A stretch of 51,622 nt of DNA from Xanthobacteraceae bacterium (GTDB taxonomy: Bacteria; Pseudomonadota; Alphaproteobacteria; Rhizobiales; Xanthobacteraceae), in the NCBI GenBank assembly GCA_030041005.1, contig JASHOR010000060.1, forward strand, positions 1 through 51,622, read 5' to 3'. This document shows positions 37,724 through 47,990 of this stretch, piece after piece. The position numbers and the translations under genes were made by a program. Positions within the stretch are counted from its first letter, which is position 1. The number at the start of each line of letters is the position of its first letter. Under the pieces are notes generated by a model, which was not told the origin of the DNA, ran no database searches, and worked only from the letters and a program-made list of their open reading frames with translations.

Positions 37724-38694
37724 TCGATTCTCAGTCCTGCGCTTTTGATCACGGCGCTCCACTTCGCAGTGTCCGCCTTCAAAAACTCGCCCAATTGCTC
37801 GGGCGTGGAAGGCGCCGGCGTGTAGGCGGTATTCTCGAACTTGCTGACCACCGCCGGCTCGGCCAGCGCCTTGATCACGCCGGCGTTCATTTTTTCCACG
37901 ATGTCACGTGGTGTTTTGGCCGGAGCGAATATCGCTTGCCAGGACACCACTTGATAGCCCGGAACGGTTTCGCCGATTGTGGGGACGTTGGGCGCCGCCG
38001 GCGATCGTTTCGCGCCTGATGATCCAAGCACGCGGACCTGGCCCGAACGGGAATAGGTCAGCAATTCGCCGCTGCCGAAATAGCAGTTAACCCGACCGGG
38101 GATAAGATCGATAAAAGCCGGCGCCGCGCCGCGATAAGGCGCGTGCGTCATCGTGATATGGGCCATCTGCATGAACAGCACTTCGGCAAGGTGTGGTCCA
38201 CTGCCGGTCCCCGGCGACGCCATGATGAGCTTGCCGGGACGCGACTTGGCATAATCGATGAGCTCTTTGACCGTCTTGGCCGGCGAGGAATTCGGCACGA
38301 ACATGAAGAATGGAAACTTCGCGACCAGCGATACCGGCGCGAAGTCCTTGGTCGGGCTGTAGCCGAGCGTGCGATAGAGAGCCCCGTTCGACGATAGTGA
38401 CGAGGTGCCGTAGAGAAGCGCGTAGCCGTCGGGGTCGGAGTGGGCGACGAACTCGTTGCCGATGTTGGTTCCGGCGCCTCCTTTGTTGTCGACGACAACT
38501 CTCTGACCCCAAATCTTCGAAAGCTGCTGGGCGACCAGTCGCGCATTGGTATCGGTCGGTCCGCCAGCGGCAATGGGCACGATCAAGTGGATTGGTCGGT
38601 CGGGCCAGGTATCGGCCCGTGCTTTTCGAGCAATCAGGCTCGGCGCGAGTGCGGATGCAGCGGAGACAGCGACTAAGCGGCGACGGGTTAGCAT
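37720..38694 (-). CDS. Bug-family solute-binding protein of tripartite tricarboxylate transporter
   Basis: This 324-residue protein begins with a twin-arginine-like signal (MLTRRRLVAVSAASALAPSL) and a likely cleavage after ARA. The mature part shows WPDRPIHLIVPIAAGGPTDTNAR, VVVDNKGGAGTNIG and DGYALLYGTSS, hallmarks of Bug/TctC proteins. These bind carboxylates, aromatic acids or amides in the periplasm. No TctA or TctB membrane genes are nearby, which is common for this expanded family. The stop codon is supplied by the end of the palindromic element at 37634-37723. It lies between housekeeping genes (Smr gene and hslU), so it looks like an accessory insertion, and may bind a substrate related to the catabolic block. 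Confidence 0.92.
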   Translation of the reverse strand: MLTRRRLVAVSAASALAPSLIARKARADTWPDRPIHLIVPIAAGGPTDTNARLVAQQLSKIWGQRVVVDNKGGAGTNIGNEFVAHSDPDGYALLYGTSSLSSNGALYRTLGYSPTKDFAPVSLVAKFPFFMFVPNSSPAKTVKELIDYAKSRPGKLIMASPGTGSGPHLAEVLFMQMAHITMTHAPYRGAAPAFIDLIPGRVNCYFGSGELLTYSRSGQVRVLGSSGAKRSPAAPNVPTIGETVPGYQVVSWQAIFAPAKTPRDIVEKMNAGVIKALAEPAVVSKFENTAYTPAPSTPEQLGEFLKADTAKWSAVIKSAGLRID

Positions 38695-38764
38695 GGCACA
38701 CCCCTGGCTGGATGCGGCAAGCTTAGCCGCTAATGCTGGCCGCTGCCACCGGGCGGAAATGCGT

Positions 38765-38803
38765 CATCCTGACCGCTTTCGCGGTGCAATACGTCACAGG
38801 ATG
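38765..38803. repeat. hairpin-forming dyad at hslU 3' end
   Basis: CATCCTG (38765) and CAGGATG (38797) form an outer dyad, with a perfect 5-bp inner stem ACCGC-TTTC-GCGGT at 38772-38785. It covers the hslU stop codon. It may stabilise or end the hslVU transcript, or be a dispersed REP element. Confidence 0.45.
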
Positions 38804-40104
38804 AACCGACTCAGATCGGCATTCCTAGCCAAGTCGCCGATGTGCTTGTGCACATAGTCGGCGTTGATCTTGATGGTTTCGCCGTTGCGGTCGGGAGCGG
38901 CGAACGAGATCTCGTCAAGCACGCGCTCCATCACCGTCTGCAGTCGCCGTGCGCCGATGTTTTCCACGCTCGAGTTCACCGCCACGGCCACGTCGGCCAC
39001 CGCGTCGACGGCGTCTTCGGAGAATTCGAGGGTCACTCCCTCGGTTGCCATCAGCGCCACGTATTGTTTGATCAGGGAGGCTTCCGGTTCGGTCAGAATG
39101 CGGCGGAAGTCGTCGCGCGTGAGCGGCTTGAGCTCGACGCGAATTGGCAAGCGGCCCTGCAGTTCCGGCAGCAGGTCCGACGGCTTCGATATGTGAAACG
39201 CGCCGGATGCTATGAAGAGAATATGATCGGTCTTCACCGAACCGTGCTTGGTGGCGACCGTGGTGCCCTCGATCAACGGCAACAGATCCCGCTGCACACC
39301 CTCGCGCGACACGTCGGCCCCGATGCGGCCGTCGCGTGCGCAGATCTTGTCGATCTCATCGAGAAAAACGATGCCGTTGTTCTCTACCGACTTGATCGCC
39401 TCCTGGGTGAGTTGGTCGGAATCCAGCAGTTTGTCGGACTCCTCGTTGATCAGGATGCCGTAGGAATCGCTGACAGTGACGCGCCGGGTCTTGGTGCGCC
39501 CCCCGCCGAGTTTGCCGAAAATATCGCCGATGGAAATCGCCCCCATCTGGGCGCCGGGCATGCCCGGAATATCGAACAGCGGCATGCCGGCACCGCCGCC
39601 GGCCTGTACCTCGATGTCGATCTCCTTGTCGTCAAGCTCGCCGGCGCGCAGCTTCTTGCGAAATGCCTCCTTGGTCGAGGTGCTGGCATTGGCACCGACG
39701 AGCGCATCGAGGACACGATCTTCCGCCGCCTGCTGTGCTCTCGCCTGCACATCCTTGCGTTTTCTGTCGCGCGTGAGCGCAATGGCGATTTCGACCAGAT
39801 CGCGCACGATCTGCTCGACGTCGCGTCCGACATAGCCGACTTCGGTGAATTTTGTCGCCTCGATCTTGAGAAAGGGCGCGCCGGCGAGCTTGGCGAGACG
39901 GCGCGAGATTTCGGTTTTGCCGACGCCGGTGGGACCGATCATCAGAATATTCTTCGGCAACACCTCCTCGCGCAGCCGTTCATCGAGCTGGAGTCTCCGC
40001 CAGCGGTTGCGCAGCGCGATCGCGACCGCGCGCTTGGCGTCGCCCTGACCGATGATGAAGCGGTCAAGCTCGGAAACGATCTCGCGGGGGGAGAACTCGT
40101 TCAC
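38794..40104 (-). CDS. hslU: ATP-dependent protease ATPase subunit HslU (ClpY)
   Basis: This 436-residue AAA+ unfoldase partners with HslV. It begins [20 protein letters not shown] and has Walker [10 protein letters not shown] (about 59), the pore motif region [10 protein letters not shown], Walker [13 protein letters not shown], and the C-terminal [12 protein letters not shown] that docks into HslV. GTG at 40104 overlaps the hslV stop (GTGA); the open frame continues upstream through hslV in another frame and is spurious there. Both genes are co-translated, and heat-shock control is usual for the pair, although I could not identify a convincing heat-shock promoter. Confidence 0.97.
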   Translation of the reverse strand: MNEFSPREIVSELDRFIIGQGDAKRAVAIALRNRWRRLQLDERLREEVLPKNILMIGPTGVGKTEISRRLAKLAGAPFLKIEATKFTEVGYVGRDVEQIVRDLVEIAIALTRDRKRKDVQARAQQAAEDRVLDALVGANASTSTKEAFRKKLRAGELDDKEIDIEVQAGGGAGMPLFDIPGMPGAQMGAISIGDIFGKLGGGRTKTRRVTVSDSYGILINEESDKLLDSDQLTQEAIKSVENNGIVFLDEIDKICARDGRIGADVSREGVQRDLLPLIEGTTVATKHGSVKTDHILFIASGAFHISKPSDLLPELQGRLPIRVELKPLTRDDFRRILTEPEASLIKQYVALMATEGVTLEFSEDAVDAVADVAVAVNSSVENIGARRLQTVMERVLDEISFAAPDRNGETIKINADYVHKHIGDLARNADLSRFIL

Positions 40105-40664
40105 GCTTTCAACGTTTCTATTGTGACATTGCGGTTGGTGTAGACGCAGATATCGGCCGCGATGTCCAGCGCGCGGCGCACGATCGCCTCGGCGTCGAGC
40201 GGACCGTCGATCAGCGCGCGGGCGGCAGCAAGCGCGTAATTGCCGCCGGAGCCGATCCCGACAATTCCGGCCTCGGGCTCGAGCACGTCGCCGGTGCCGG
40301 TGAGCACCAGGGAAACGTCCTTGTCGGCGACGATCATCATCGCTTCCAATCGACGCAGATATCGGTCGGTTCGCCAATCCTTGGCGAGCTCCACGGCGGC
40401 GCGGGTCAGTTGGCTGGGGTATTGTTCGAGCTTGGCCTCAAGCCGTTCGAACAGAGTAAACGCGTCGGCGGTGGCGCCGGCGAAGCCGCCGATCACGTCG
40501 CCCTTTCCCAGCCGGCGAACCTTTTTGGCGTTGGCCTTGACGATTGTCTGCCCGATCGAGACTTGGCCGTCACCCCCAACCGCGACTATGCCGCCCTTGC
40601 GAACGGTCAGAATCGTGGTGCCATGCCAAAAAGGTGCGGATCGGTCTGGTTCGGATGGCTGCAT
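40101..40664 (-). CDS. hslV: ATP-dependent protease subunit HslV (ClpQ)
   Basis: This 187-residue threonine peptidase of the proteasome-like fold is made as a precursor: the catalytic threonine is in [14 protein letters not shown] (about residue 16), exposed after removal of a short propeptide. [21 protein letters not shown] and [16 protein letters not shown] are family signatures. A propeptide of about 15 residues is normal for Hyphomicrobiales. It forms a dodecamer capped by HslU. It is divergent from hisB with a 153-bp gap, a conserved arrangement in this order. Confidence 0.97.
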   Translation of the reverse strand: MQPSEPDRSAPFWHGTTILTVRKGGIVAVGGDGQVSIGQTIVKANAKKVRRLGKGDVIGGFAGATADAFTLFERLEAKLEQYPSQLTRAAVELAKDWRTDRYLRRLEAMMIVADKDVSLVLTGTGDVLEPEAGIVGIGSGGNYALAAARALIDGPLDAEAIVRRALDIAADICVYTNRNVTIETLKA

Positions 40665-40817
40665 GCGTCGGCGGGCCTGGTGCGAAACATGATTTAGGAT
40701 TTGCTCGGCGGCAACGCAATCGCATTGGCGTCGGTTGCCGCCCCCCGCCCGCCGGTGCGATGGCGGAATGGACCAAGCCCTGATAAAAGGCAGCCGGCTT
40801 TGAGCGCGGAGCAGGAT

Positions 40818-41411
40818 ATGCGCAAGGCATCAGTCAAGCGCGCCACCAAGGAAACCGATGTTGAGGTAGCGGTTGATCTCGACGGCACCGGCGCCGCTTC
40901 GATTACGACCGGTATCGGCTTTCTCGACCACATGCTGGAACTGTTGGCCCGGCACGCGCGCATCGATCTTGCCGTCAAGGCCACGGGCGATCTGCACGTC
41001 GATCATCACCACACGACCGAAGACGTCGGTATCGCGCTCGGCCAGGCCATCAGGCAGGCGCTGGGCGAAATGAGAGGCATTACCCGTTATGCCGACGTGC
41101 ACCTGCCCATGGACGAGGCGCTCACGCGCGTGGCGATCGATATTTCCGGCCGGCCATTCCTTGTGTTCAAGGTGGATTTCGTGCGCGCGAAGATCGGTAC
41201 CTTCGATACCGCCCTGGTACAGGAATGGTTCCAGGCCTTTGCCGTGAACGCCGCTATGACCCTGCACGTAACGACACTGTACGGCAGCAATGACCACCAC
41301 ATCGCCGAATCCTGTTTTAAGGGCTTGGCGCGGGCGCTGCGGGCGGCAATCGCCATCGATGCGCGTGCTGCGAACGAGGTGCCCTCGACCAAAGGTGTTT
41401 TGGGCGGATGA
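40818..41411 (+). CDS. hisB: imidazoleglycerol-phosphate dehydratase
   Basis: This 197-residue enzyme catalyses the sixth step of histidine synthesis, dehydrating imidazole glycerol phosphate. Metal-binding histidine motifs are [35 protein letters not shown] ([10 protein letters not shown]) and [20 protein letters not shown]. It is the monofunctional form without the phosphatase domain found in enterobacteria. ATG at 40818 has GGAGCAGG just upstream and gives the normal length; the frame to 40701 is not family-like. It heads the hisB-DUF2628-hisH-hisA-hisF-hisE operon. Confidence 0.97.
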   Translation: MRKASVKRATKETDVEVAVDLDGTGAASITTGIGFLDHMLELLARHARIDLAVKATGDLHVDHHHTTEDVGIALGQAIRQALGEMRGITRYADVHLPMDEALTRVAIDISGRPFLVFKVDFVRAKIGTFDTALVQEWFQAFAVNAAMTLHVTTLYGSNDHHIAESCFKGLARALRAAIAIDARAANEVPSTKGVLGG

Positions 41412-41559
41412 TTGCCGGAGTCCGTGCCAGCGAACGGACCGGCAAGCGGCGGCAGGAATGACTATATCGGGTCAGACATGCAGCCATGGCTGGATGACTC
41501 TCTCGCGAACACGATGAAGCACAACGAGAAGGATGGCCGTCGATCGGCTCGGTGAAGCA

Positions 41560-42063
41560 ATGTCAGTCTACACGGTTCATGAACCGCCGTTGCAAACCGC
41601 GGCGCCACGGCCAAATGAGGAGAGGATCGTCTTCGTCCGCGAGGGCTTCTCGTTCTGGGCGTTCTTATTGGCGCCGCTGTGGATGATGCGGTACCGGATG
41701 TGGTTCGTGTTGATCGTCTACCTGGTCATCGGCGCGGCGGTTCTGACGCCGATGGTGATTTTTGCGGCGTCGCCTGCCGCCATTGCCATTGTTGTGCTGC
41801 TGATTTCGCTCCTGGTCGGACTTGAGGCGAGCACATTGCGGCGATTGACGCTGCGGCAGCGCGGTTGGACGGAGGCCGGTATCGTCAGCGGCGAAGGCCT
41901 GGAAGATGCCGAACGACGCTTCTTCGACACGTGGGTGCGCCGATCCGTTTCTCCACCCGCGACCGGAGCAAGCGCTGCAGCCGCGGTATCGGCAACCGCG
42001 TCGCGGCAGTCGCGAAACCCGGATGTGATCGGTCTCTTTCCCGAGCCGGGAGTCGGCCAGTGA
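41560..42063 (+). CDS. DUF2628 membrane protein in the histidine operon
   Basis: This 167-residue protein has an N-terminal soluble part, a family motif [24 protein letters not shown] (about residues 24-47), and two or three transmembrane helices (about 50-100). A soluble C-terminal tail follows. It matches the DUF2628 family, whose role is unknown. It sits between hisB and hisH, overlapping hisH by 4 bp (GTGA), and this placement recurs in Hyphomicrobiales as I recall. ATG at 41560 was chosen over 41533 because the motif then starts at the usual distance from the N-terminus. Confidence 0.85.
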   Translation: MSVYTVHEPPLQTAAPRPNEERIVFVREGFSFWAFLLAPLWMMRYRMWFVLIVYLVIGAAVLTPMVIFAASPAAIAIVVLLISLLVGLEASTLRRLTLRQRGWTEAGIVSGEGLEDAERRFFDTWVRRSVSPPATGASAAAAVSATASRQSRNPDVIGLFPEPGVGQ

Positions 42064-42710
42064 GCGTGGCGATCGTCGATTACGGCTCCGGCAATCTGCA
42101 TTCGGCGGCGAAGGCGTTCGAGCGCGCTGCGCAGAATTTGGACCGTCCACAGGCGATCATTGTGACGCGCGATCCGGCGGTGGTGGCAGACGCTGATCGG
42201 ATCGTACTGCCTGGCGTCGGCGCCTTCGCCGATTGCCGCCGCGGTCTCGATGCCGTGGATGGCATGGTCGCCGCCCTCGAGGAGGCGGTACGGCGCAAGG
42301 GGCGGCCGTTCTTCGGCATCTGCGTGGGCATGCAATTGCTGGCCGAACGGGGTCGCGAATACGAGGTCACCGAAGGTTTGGGTTGGATCGCGGGTGAGGT
42401 TGACCGCATTACGCCAAACGATCCGAGCTTGAAAATACCTCACATGGGATGGAATACGCTCAATGTCCTGCAACCGCATGCGTTGCTCGACGGATTGGCG
42501 CTGGGCTCAGAGGGCCAGCATGCTTACTTCGTGCATTCCTATCAGCTCAGGCCGTCACAGCGTGCGGATCTTGTTGCCGACGCCGAGTACGGCGGTCCCG
42601 TGACCGCGATAGTCGCGCACGAGAATATTTTCGGCACGCAATTCCATCCCGAGAAGAGCCAGCGTTTCGGGCTGGCGCTGATCGGGAATTTCTTGAAGTG
42701 GATGCCGTGA
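42060..42710 (+). CDS. hisH: imidazole glycerol phosphate synthase, glutamine amidotransferase subunit
   Basis: This 216-residue class I amidotransferase supplies ammonia from glutamine to HisF. The triad is visible: the nucleophile cysteine in [10 protein letters not shown] (about 82), and histidine and glutamate in [10 protein letters not shown] near the C-terminus. [19 protein letters not shown] is the typical start. GTG at 42060 overlaps the DUF2628 stop and gives the normal length. Its own stop overlaps the hisA GTG, so hisH and hisA are coupled. Confidence 0.97.
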   Translation: MSVAIVDYGSGNLHSAAKAFERAAQNLDRPQAIIVTRDPAVVADADRIVLPGVGAFADCRRGLDAVDGMVAALEEAVRRKGRPFFGICVGMQLLAERGREYEVTEGLGWIAGEVDRITPNDPSLKIPHMGWNTLNVLQPHALLDGLALGSEGQHAYFVHSYQLRPSQRADLVADAEYGGPVTAIVAHENIFGTQFHPEKSQRFGLALIGNFLKWMP

Positions 42711-43444
42711 TCCTGTTTCCCGCCATCGATCTGAAGAACGGCGAGGCCGTGCGCCTGCAACAAGGCGACATGGGACGTGCAACGCTGTTCAATCGCGATC
42801 CCGCCGCGCAGGCCAAGGCCTTCGCACAGCAAGGCTTCGAGTACCTCCACATCGTCGATCTGGATGGTGCCTTTGCCGGCAAGCCGGTGAACGCGGCGGC
42901 CGTCGAGCGCATCCTCGCTGCGGTGAAAATCCCGGTGCAGCTCGGCGGCGGCATCCGCGAGCGGGCGACGGTCGAGGCCTGGCTCGGCAAGGGCGTCGCA
43001 CGCGTCATCATCGGCACCGCCGCCGTGCGCAACCCGGCACTGGTGAAAGAAGCCGCCCGCGCCCATCCCGCCCGCGTCGCCGTCGGCCTCGATGCGCGTG
43101 ACGGGAAGGTCGCGGTCGAGGGCTGGGCGGAGACCTCCGAGCTTACTGTGCTTGACGTCGCCAAGCGCTTCGAGGACGCCGGTGTCGCGGCGATCGTTTA
43201 TACCGATGTGTCGCGGGACGGGATGCTCGAAGGGCTGAACCTCGACGCAACAATCGCGCTGGCCGATGCCGTTTCCGTTCCCGTCATCGCCTCCGGCGGG
43301 CTTGCCTCGCTCGATGACGTGCGTGCGCTCCTCGCCCCGCGGGCCAAGAGACTCGCCGGCGCGATCGCCGGCCGCGCGCTTTACGACGGCCGGCTCGATG
43401 CAGCGGCGGCGCTGAAACTCATGCGCGCAGCGCGAGCGGCCTGA
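42707..43444 (+). CDS. hisA: phosphoribosylformimino-5-aminoimidazole carboxamide ribotide isomerase
   Basis: This 245-residue TIM-barrel isomerase catalyses the Amadori rearrangement in histidine synthesis. The catalytic aspartates are D8 in [10 protein letters not shown] and the one in [10 protein letters not shown] (about 128). The phosphate-binding motifs QLGGGIR and [10 protein letters not shown] are present. GTG at 42707 overlaps the hisH stop by 4 bp. The open frame upstream of this point overlaps hisH in another frame and is not real. Confidence 0.97.
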   Translation: MILFPAIDLKNGEAVRLQQGDMGRATLFNRDPAAQAKAFAQQGFEYLHIVDLDGAFAGKPVNAAAVERILAAVKIPVQLGGGIRERATVEAWLGKGVARVIIGTAAVRNPALVKEAARAHPARVAVGLDARDGKVAVEGWAETSELTVLDVAKRFEDAGVAAIVYTDVSRDGMLEGLNLDATIALADAVSVPVIASGGLASLDDVRALLAPRAKRLAGAIAGRALYDGRLDAAAALKLMRAARAA

Positions 43445-43445
43445 C

Positions 43446-44222
43446 ATGTTCAAGGTCCGTGTCATTCCCTGCCTCGACGTGAAGGATGGTCGAGTCGTCA
43501 AGGGGGTCAATTTCGTCAATCTGCGCGACGCCGGCGATCCAGTGGAAGCGGCCATCGCCTATGATGAAGCCGGTGCCGACGAACTCACGTTCCTCGACAT
43601 TACCGCCAGCCACGAAAATCGCGGCATCATGCTCGACGTCGTGCGCCGGACGGCGGAAGCGTGCTTCATGCCGCTGACCGTGGGTGGCGGCGTGCGGACC
43701 ATCGACGACATTCGCGCGTTGCTTGGCTCCGGCGCCGACAAGGTGTCGATCAACACGGCGGCGGTGGCGCGCCGCGGCTTCGTCAAGGAGGCAGCGGAAA
43801 AGTTCGGCGACCAGTGCATCGTGGTGGCGATCGACGCCAAGAAGGTATCGAAGCCGGGCGATGGCAATCGCTGGGAGATTTTCACCCACGGCGGGCGCAA
43901 TCGGACCGGAATCGACGCGCTCGCCTACGCGCGCGAGGTGGTCGCGCTGGGCGCTGGCGAGATCTTGCTCACCTCGATGGATCGCGACGGCACCCGGCGG
44001 GGTTTCGATATTGCGCTGACGCGGGCTGTTGCGGACGGCGTGACGGTGCCGGTCGTCGCCTCGGGTGGCGTCGGCAGCCTCGATCATCTGGTCGAGGGGG
44101 TCCGCGACGGCCATGCCAGTGCCGTGCTCGCCGCCTCGATCTTCCATTTCGGCGAGCATTCCGTGCGTGAGGCGAAGGAATACATGGCCCGTCTCGGCCT
44201 GCCGATGCGGCTTGATCCCTGA
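43446..44222 (+). CDS. hisF: imidazole glycerol phosphate synthase, cyclase subunit
   Basis: This 258-residue TIM barrel uses ammonia from HisH to convert PRFAR to imidazole glycerol phosphate and AICAR. The catalytic D11 lies in [15 protein letters not shown], and the second aspartate in [10 protein letters not shown] (about 130). [10 protein letters not shown] and [11 protein letters not shown] are phosphate-binding motifs. It starts two bases after the hisA stop, so it is co-translated with hisHA. Confidence 0.98.
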   Translation: MFKVRVIPCLDVKDGRVVKGVNFVNLRDAGDPVEAAIAYDEAGADELTFLDITASHENRGIMLDVVRRTAEACFMPLTVGGGVRTIDDIRALLGSGADKVSINTAAVARRGFVKEAAEKFGDQCIVVAIDAKKVSKPGDGNRWEIFTHGGRNRTGIDALAYAREVVALGAGEILLTSMDRDGTRRGFDIALTRAVADGVTVPVVASGGVGSLDHLVEGVRDGHASAVLAASIFHFGEHSVREAKEYMARLGLPMRLDP

Positions 44223-44263
44223 TCTTTCTTTTCCGGCCGGCACAAGAAGTGATAAGAAGGTTC

Positions 44264-44587
44264 ATGTCTGCTTTTACGCTCCATGATCTGGAAAAGCGCG
44301 TGCGAGAACGTGCGCAGGCCAGCGCGGAGGTGTCGTATACGCGAAGGCTGATCGATCGCGGCGTGACCTATTGTGCCAAGAAGCTTGGCGAGGAGGCGGT
44401 CGAGGCGGTGATCGCCGCCGTCGCCGAGGATCGCCAGCGCACAATCGCTGAAGCGGCCGACGTGCTCTATCATCTCTTGGTCGTGCTGCATGTGCGCGGC
44501 ATTACGCTCGACGAGGTCGAGGCCGCGCTAGGCGCGCGAACGGGTCAGTCCGGACTCGAAGAGAAGGCCGCGCGCAAAGGCGTCTGA
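44264..44587 (+). CDS. hisE: phosphoribosyl-ATP pyrophosphatase
   Basis: This 107-residue all-helical pyrophosphatase catalyses the second step of histidine synthesis. The metal-binding motif [15 protein letters not shown] and [13 protein letters not shown] are present. It is a stand-alone HisE rather than a HisIE fusion; hisI is not in this window. ATG at 44264 follows an AGAAGG and was preferred over an ATG at 44249. It lies 41 bp after hisF and 10 bp before coaA. Confidence 0.95.
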   Translation: MSAFTLHDLEKRVRERAQASAEVSYTRRLIDRGVTYCAKKLGEEAVEAVIAAVAEDRQRTIAEAADVLYHLLVVLHVRGITLDEVEAALGARTGQSGLEEKAARKGV

Positions 44588-44597
44588 AGGATCGCGA

Positions 44598-45551
44598 ATG
44601 GAACAACGCATCGAACAGGACGTATCGCCCTATCGGATTTTCTCGCGGTCCGAGTGGGCGACCCGCCGCGCCGACACGCCGATGACGCTTCGACCCGCAG
44701 AAATCGCCCGGTTGCGCTCGATGCACGATCGATTGGATATTTCCGAAGTCGAGGAAATTTATTTGCCGCTGTCGCGCTTGCTGTCGCTCTATGTGGCCGC
44801 GACTCAAGGCCTGTTCCGCGCGCAGCAGGGATTTCTCGGCACCGAGGACGCCAAGATGCCCTACATCATCGGGGTTGGCGGATCGGTAGCGGCCGGCAAA
44901 TCGACCACGGCGCGCGTGCTGCAGGCGCTGCTTGCTCGCTGGCCAAACGTGCCCAAAGTCGATCTGGTGACGACCGACGGATTTCTTTACCCCAATGCTG
45001 TGCTCGATCGCGAAGGCCTTATGGACAAGAAAGGCTTTCCCGAGAGCTACGATCTGCCGGCGCTGCTGCGATTCCTCTCCGACATCAAGGCCGGTCGCCG
45101 GCCGGTACGCGCGCCGGTCTATTCGCACCTTGTCTATGACGTTATTGCCAATCAATGGATCGAAATCGACCGGCCCGATATCCTCATCGTTGAAGGTCTC
45201 AACGTGCTGCAGGCCGGCCGATTGCCCAAGGATGGCAAGGCAGTTCCGTTCGTCTCGGATTTCTTCGATTTTTCGGTTTATCTCGACGCCGACGAAGAGA
45301 TCCTCAAGGCCTGGTATGTCAGCCGTTTTTTGGCGTTGCGCGGTACTGCATTCGCCGATCCGAAATCCTATTTCCATCGCTACGCAAAGCTCTCTGATGA
45401 GGAAGCGATCTCCACCGCGACGTCGATCTGGAACCGCATCAACCTCGTCAATCTACGCGAGAACATCGTGCCCACGCGGCCGCGTGCCGATCTCATTCTG
45501 AAGAAAGGCGAAAGCCACCAGGTCGAGGAAGTGGCGCTGCGGCGACTCTAG
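44598..45551 (+). CDS. coaA: type I pantothenate kinase
   Basis: This 317-residue enzyme phosphorylates pantothenate, the committed step of CoA synthesis. The P-loop is [17 protein letters not shown] (about 92-108), followed by [13 protein letters not shown] and [24 protein letters not shown] and [12 protein letters not shown] are family motifs. It starts 10 bp after hisE and is probably in the same transcript, an arrangement shared by related rhizobia. Its stop is 4 bp from the end of the convergent histidine kinase gene. Confidence 0.97.
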   Translation: MEQRIEQDVSPYRIFSRSEWATRRADTPMTLRPAEIARLRSMHDRLDISEVEEIYLPLSRLLSLYVAATQGLFRAQQGFLGTEDAKMPYIIGVGGSVAAGKSTTARVLQALLARWPNVPKVDLVTTDGFLYPNAVLDREGLMDKKGFPESYDLPALLRFLSDIKAGRRPVRAPVYSHLVYDVIANQWIEIDRPDILIVEGLNVLQAGRLPKDGKAVPFVSDFFDFSVYLDADEEILKAWYVSRFLALRGTAFADPKSYFHRYAKLSDEEAISTATSIWNRINLVNLRENIVPTRPRADLILKKGESHQVEEVALRRL

Positions 45552-45555
45552 GGAG

Positions 45556-47760
45556 CTATGCCGCGAGCGCGGCCTTGTCGGCGGCGGCAAGCGCGGCGGC
45601 AAGCCGGTCGCGATCGAGTGGCTTGATCAAAAAGCCGTCCATTCCTGCGGCGAGGCAGGCATCGTGATCCTCGGCCGAGGCCGTGAGGGCGACGATCGGC
45701 GTGCGTGCGCCGTCCTGTTCGGCTTCGACGGCACGCATGCGGCGAGTCGCTTCGAGGCCGTCCACTCCCGGCATGTGGACGTCCATGAGCACACGATCGA
45801 ATGGCGTGCCGGCGGCGCGGGCGGCAAGCCAACTTTCAACGGCTTTGGCGCCGTCGCCGGCCATCGTGGGTCGATGGCCAAGCTTGGTCAGCAGCGCGCG
45901 CGCCAGCAACGCGTTGATCTCGTTGTCTTCGGCAACCAGAATCGAAAGCCCGGAATTGAAAAGACCTTCCGGCGGCCTCTGCGTGCGTGCGTCGCCGCCG
46001 CTGTGGTCGAAGGCAGCCTCGGCGGAGAAACGTGCGGCGAGCGAGGCGGCTCGCACGGGCTTGATCAGATAGCCGGTGAAGCCTGCCGGCTTGAGTGCCG
46101 CAAGCTCGGGGCGCATGGCGGGGGTGACCAGCACGATGCGGCGCGGCACCCCGACGGCGAGGTGGGCAACGGCCTCGCACGCGGCAATGCCCAAGGCGTG
46201 ATCGACCAGGACAGCGCTCCAAGGCAGTTCCGGCACCAGCGCCATCGCTGTTTTTTCGTCGGGGACGATTTTTGTTCGGGCGCCCCAGCGTTGCAGGCGG
46301 CGCGCCAGAAGGAATGCTTCGATCGCGCCGGGCGCGACGATGAGGATATTGTCGCCGTTGAGGCGGGGCACCGCAAGCGGCGATTCCGCGGTCTCGGCGG
46401 CGCCTGGCAGCGGAATCGTGACGGTGAAGGTCGAGCCCTCGCCTACGGCGCTGGCAACGCCAATCGAACCGCCCATGCTCTCGATGATCCGCTTGGAGAT
46501 GGTGAGTCCAAGGCCTGTACCGCCGAACTTCCGCGCCGCGCCGCCGTCGGCCTGCTCGAACTCGAAAAAGATGCGTGATCGGTCCTCGGCTGAAATGCCG
46601 ATCCCGGTATCGCGTACCTCGATCATAACAGTGTCCGGCTGCGCAGCCGGCTCGACGACGATGGAGACGCCGCCGCGCTCGGTGAATTTGATGGCGTTGC
46701 CGGCGAGATTGAACAAGACCTGACGCAGGCGTGCGGCATCGCCTGCCACGCAGGCAGGTAGTCGCTCGTCGACATAGCAGCAGATCTCAAGCCCCTTGGC
46801 CTGTGCTCTTGGCCCGAGCAACTCCACTGCCTCCTCGATGAAAGCCGCGAGCGCAAAGGGGCGGACGGCAATATCGAGGCGACCCGCTTCGATCTTGGAG
46901 AAATCGAGAATCTCGTCGATCAGCGCCAGCAGTGTCTCGCCGGAACTCTTGACCGCATTCAAGTAGGTATTCTGTTCGGGCGACAGCGGCGTGTCGGCCA
47001 ACAACCCGGCCATGCCAAGGATGCCGTTGAGCGGCGTGCGGATTTCATGAGAGACCATGGCCAGGAATCGCGACTTTGCGCGATTGGCGGCCTCTGCCTG
47101 GTCGCGCGCTTCGGCGAGGGCGTGCTCGGCCCTGACCCGGTCGGTTATGTCGCGGCCCACACTCTGGGTCTCGCTGCCGCCGTCGGCGCGTACGGTGACT
47201 TCGCGCCAGGCAATCCAGCGTCCGCCATCAGAAGAAGCGATTTTCTGGTCGAAGGCCCGGGTGCCGTCGGCGAGCGACGTTGCCGAACCCTGATCGAGTA
47301 CCGGCAACGTAAACGTCGTAGCCAGCAAAGTGGGGCGGTCGCGCCCGGAAAGCCTGCAAAAGGCATCGTTGACGTAGGTGAGCGCGCCGTCGCCGTCGCG
47401 GCGTACGATGACATCGTCCTGGGCCTCGAAGAAGCTTTTGGCGCGCTCCTCGGCTTCCTTGATCTCCCAATTGCGGTCGGCGGCTTCATCGAGGCGTGCC
47501 TCAAGATGCCGCAGCTCTTTCTTCATCTGTCGGATACGGGATATGAGTATGCCGATGGAGCCGCATGCGGCTCCGAAGAGAGCGGAGACGCCGATCGCAA
47601 ACATATAGGGATCGTAGTGCGCGCCGGCGCCGGTGGTGCCGGACAGAAAGCCGAACGCGATGCCGAATGACATCGAGGTGATTGCGGCGGCACGGACGAT
47701 GAGCGAAATCAGACGGCGGGTGACGATGGCGGGCCGTCGGAGGGTAGCGCGAGGGCTCAT
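45556..47760 (-). CDS. hybrid sensor histidine kinase with two receiver domains
   Basis: This 734-residue membrane kinase has two hydrophobic segments (about 17-40 and 52-75), then a coiled coil (78-110) and a PAS domain (about 110-208). A HisKA domain with H238 in MVSHEIRTPLNGI precedes the ATPase domain with N355 (NLAGNAIKF), DTGIGIS and GTGLGLTIS. The first receiver-like domain (about 471-580) has lost the acidic pair (IVAPGAI in place of DDE) but keeps an aspartate in VLVDHAL (D520). The second (about 606-730) is complete with E611, D612, D660 and a lysine in LIKP. ATG at 47760 has GGGAG upstream; the longer frame is not domain-like. No partner regulator is adjacent, so output probably goes through an unlinked phosphotransfer protein. 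Confidence 0.9.
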   Translation of the reverse strand: MSPRATLRRPAIVTRRLISLIVRAAAITSMSFGIAFGFLSGTTGAGAHYDPYMFAIGVSALFGAACGSIGILISRIRQMKKELRHLEARLDEAADRNWEIKEAEERAKSFFEAQDDVIVRRDGDGALTYVNDAFCRLSGRDRPTLLATTFTLPVLDQGSATSLADGTRAFDQKIASSDGGRWIAWREVTVRADGGSETQSVGRDITDRVRAEHALAEARDQAEAANRAKSRFLAMVSHEIRTPLNGILGMAGLLADTPLSPEQNTYLNAVKSSGETLLALIDEILDFSKIEAGRLDIAVRPFALAAFIEEAVELLGPRAQAKGLEICCYVDERLPACVAGDAARLRQVLFNLAGNAIKFTERGGVSIVVEPAAQPDTVMIEVRDTGIGISAEDRSRIFFEFEQADGGAARKFGGTGLGLTISKRIIESMGGSIGVASAVGEGSTFTVTIPLPGAAETAESPLAVPRLNGDNILIVAPGAIEAFLLARRLQRWGARTKIVPDEKTAMALVPELPWSAVLVDHALGIAACEAVAHLAVGVPRRIVLVTPAMRPELAALKPAGFTGYLIKPVRAASLAARFSAEAAFDHSGGDARTQRPPEGLFNSGLSILVAEDNEINALLARALLTKLGHRPTMAGDGAKAVESWLAARAAGTPFDRVLMDVHMPGVDGLEATRRMRAVEAEQDGARTPIVALTASAEDHDACLAAGMDGFLIKPLDRDRLAAALAAADKAALAA

Positions 47761-47990
47761 GGTCCCAATTCTCCCTCGGCACGTTTGTTTGCGCTGGCCG
47801 ATCGCAGGTGCTGCGCAGATCCTGCCGCGGCCCCTCTGGTCGAGGTTCGAATGCCGACTTTGCCCCATGAACCTTGCGCATCCCTTGCATCTGCGAAGCG
47901 TGATTGGAGCGACGGTTGCCGGTTTGTTAACATCCGTCGGAACTATGAGCGGGCTTGGCCTGTTGGGTCGGGCGCAGCCGGAGAGATTGA

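Noticed and set aside
38842-40143. 433-codon plus-strand frame
   Set aside because: Antisense to hslU, whose identity is certain.
40105-40377. N-terminal extension of HslU
   Set aside because: It is the hslV gene read in another frame; GTG at 40104 gives the normal HslU start.
42449-42706. Long N-terminal extension of HisA
   Set aside because: The region encodes the C-terminal part of HisH in another frame; the GTG at 42707 gives a normal HisA.
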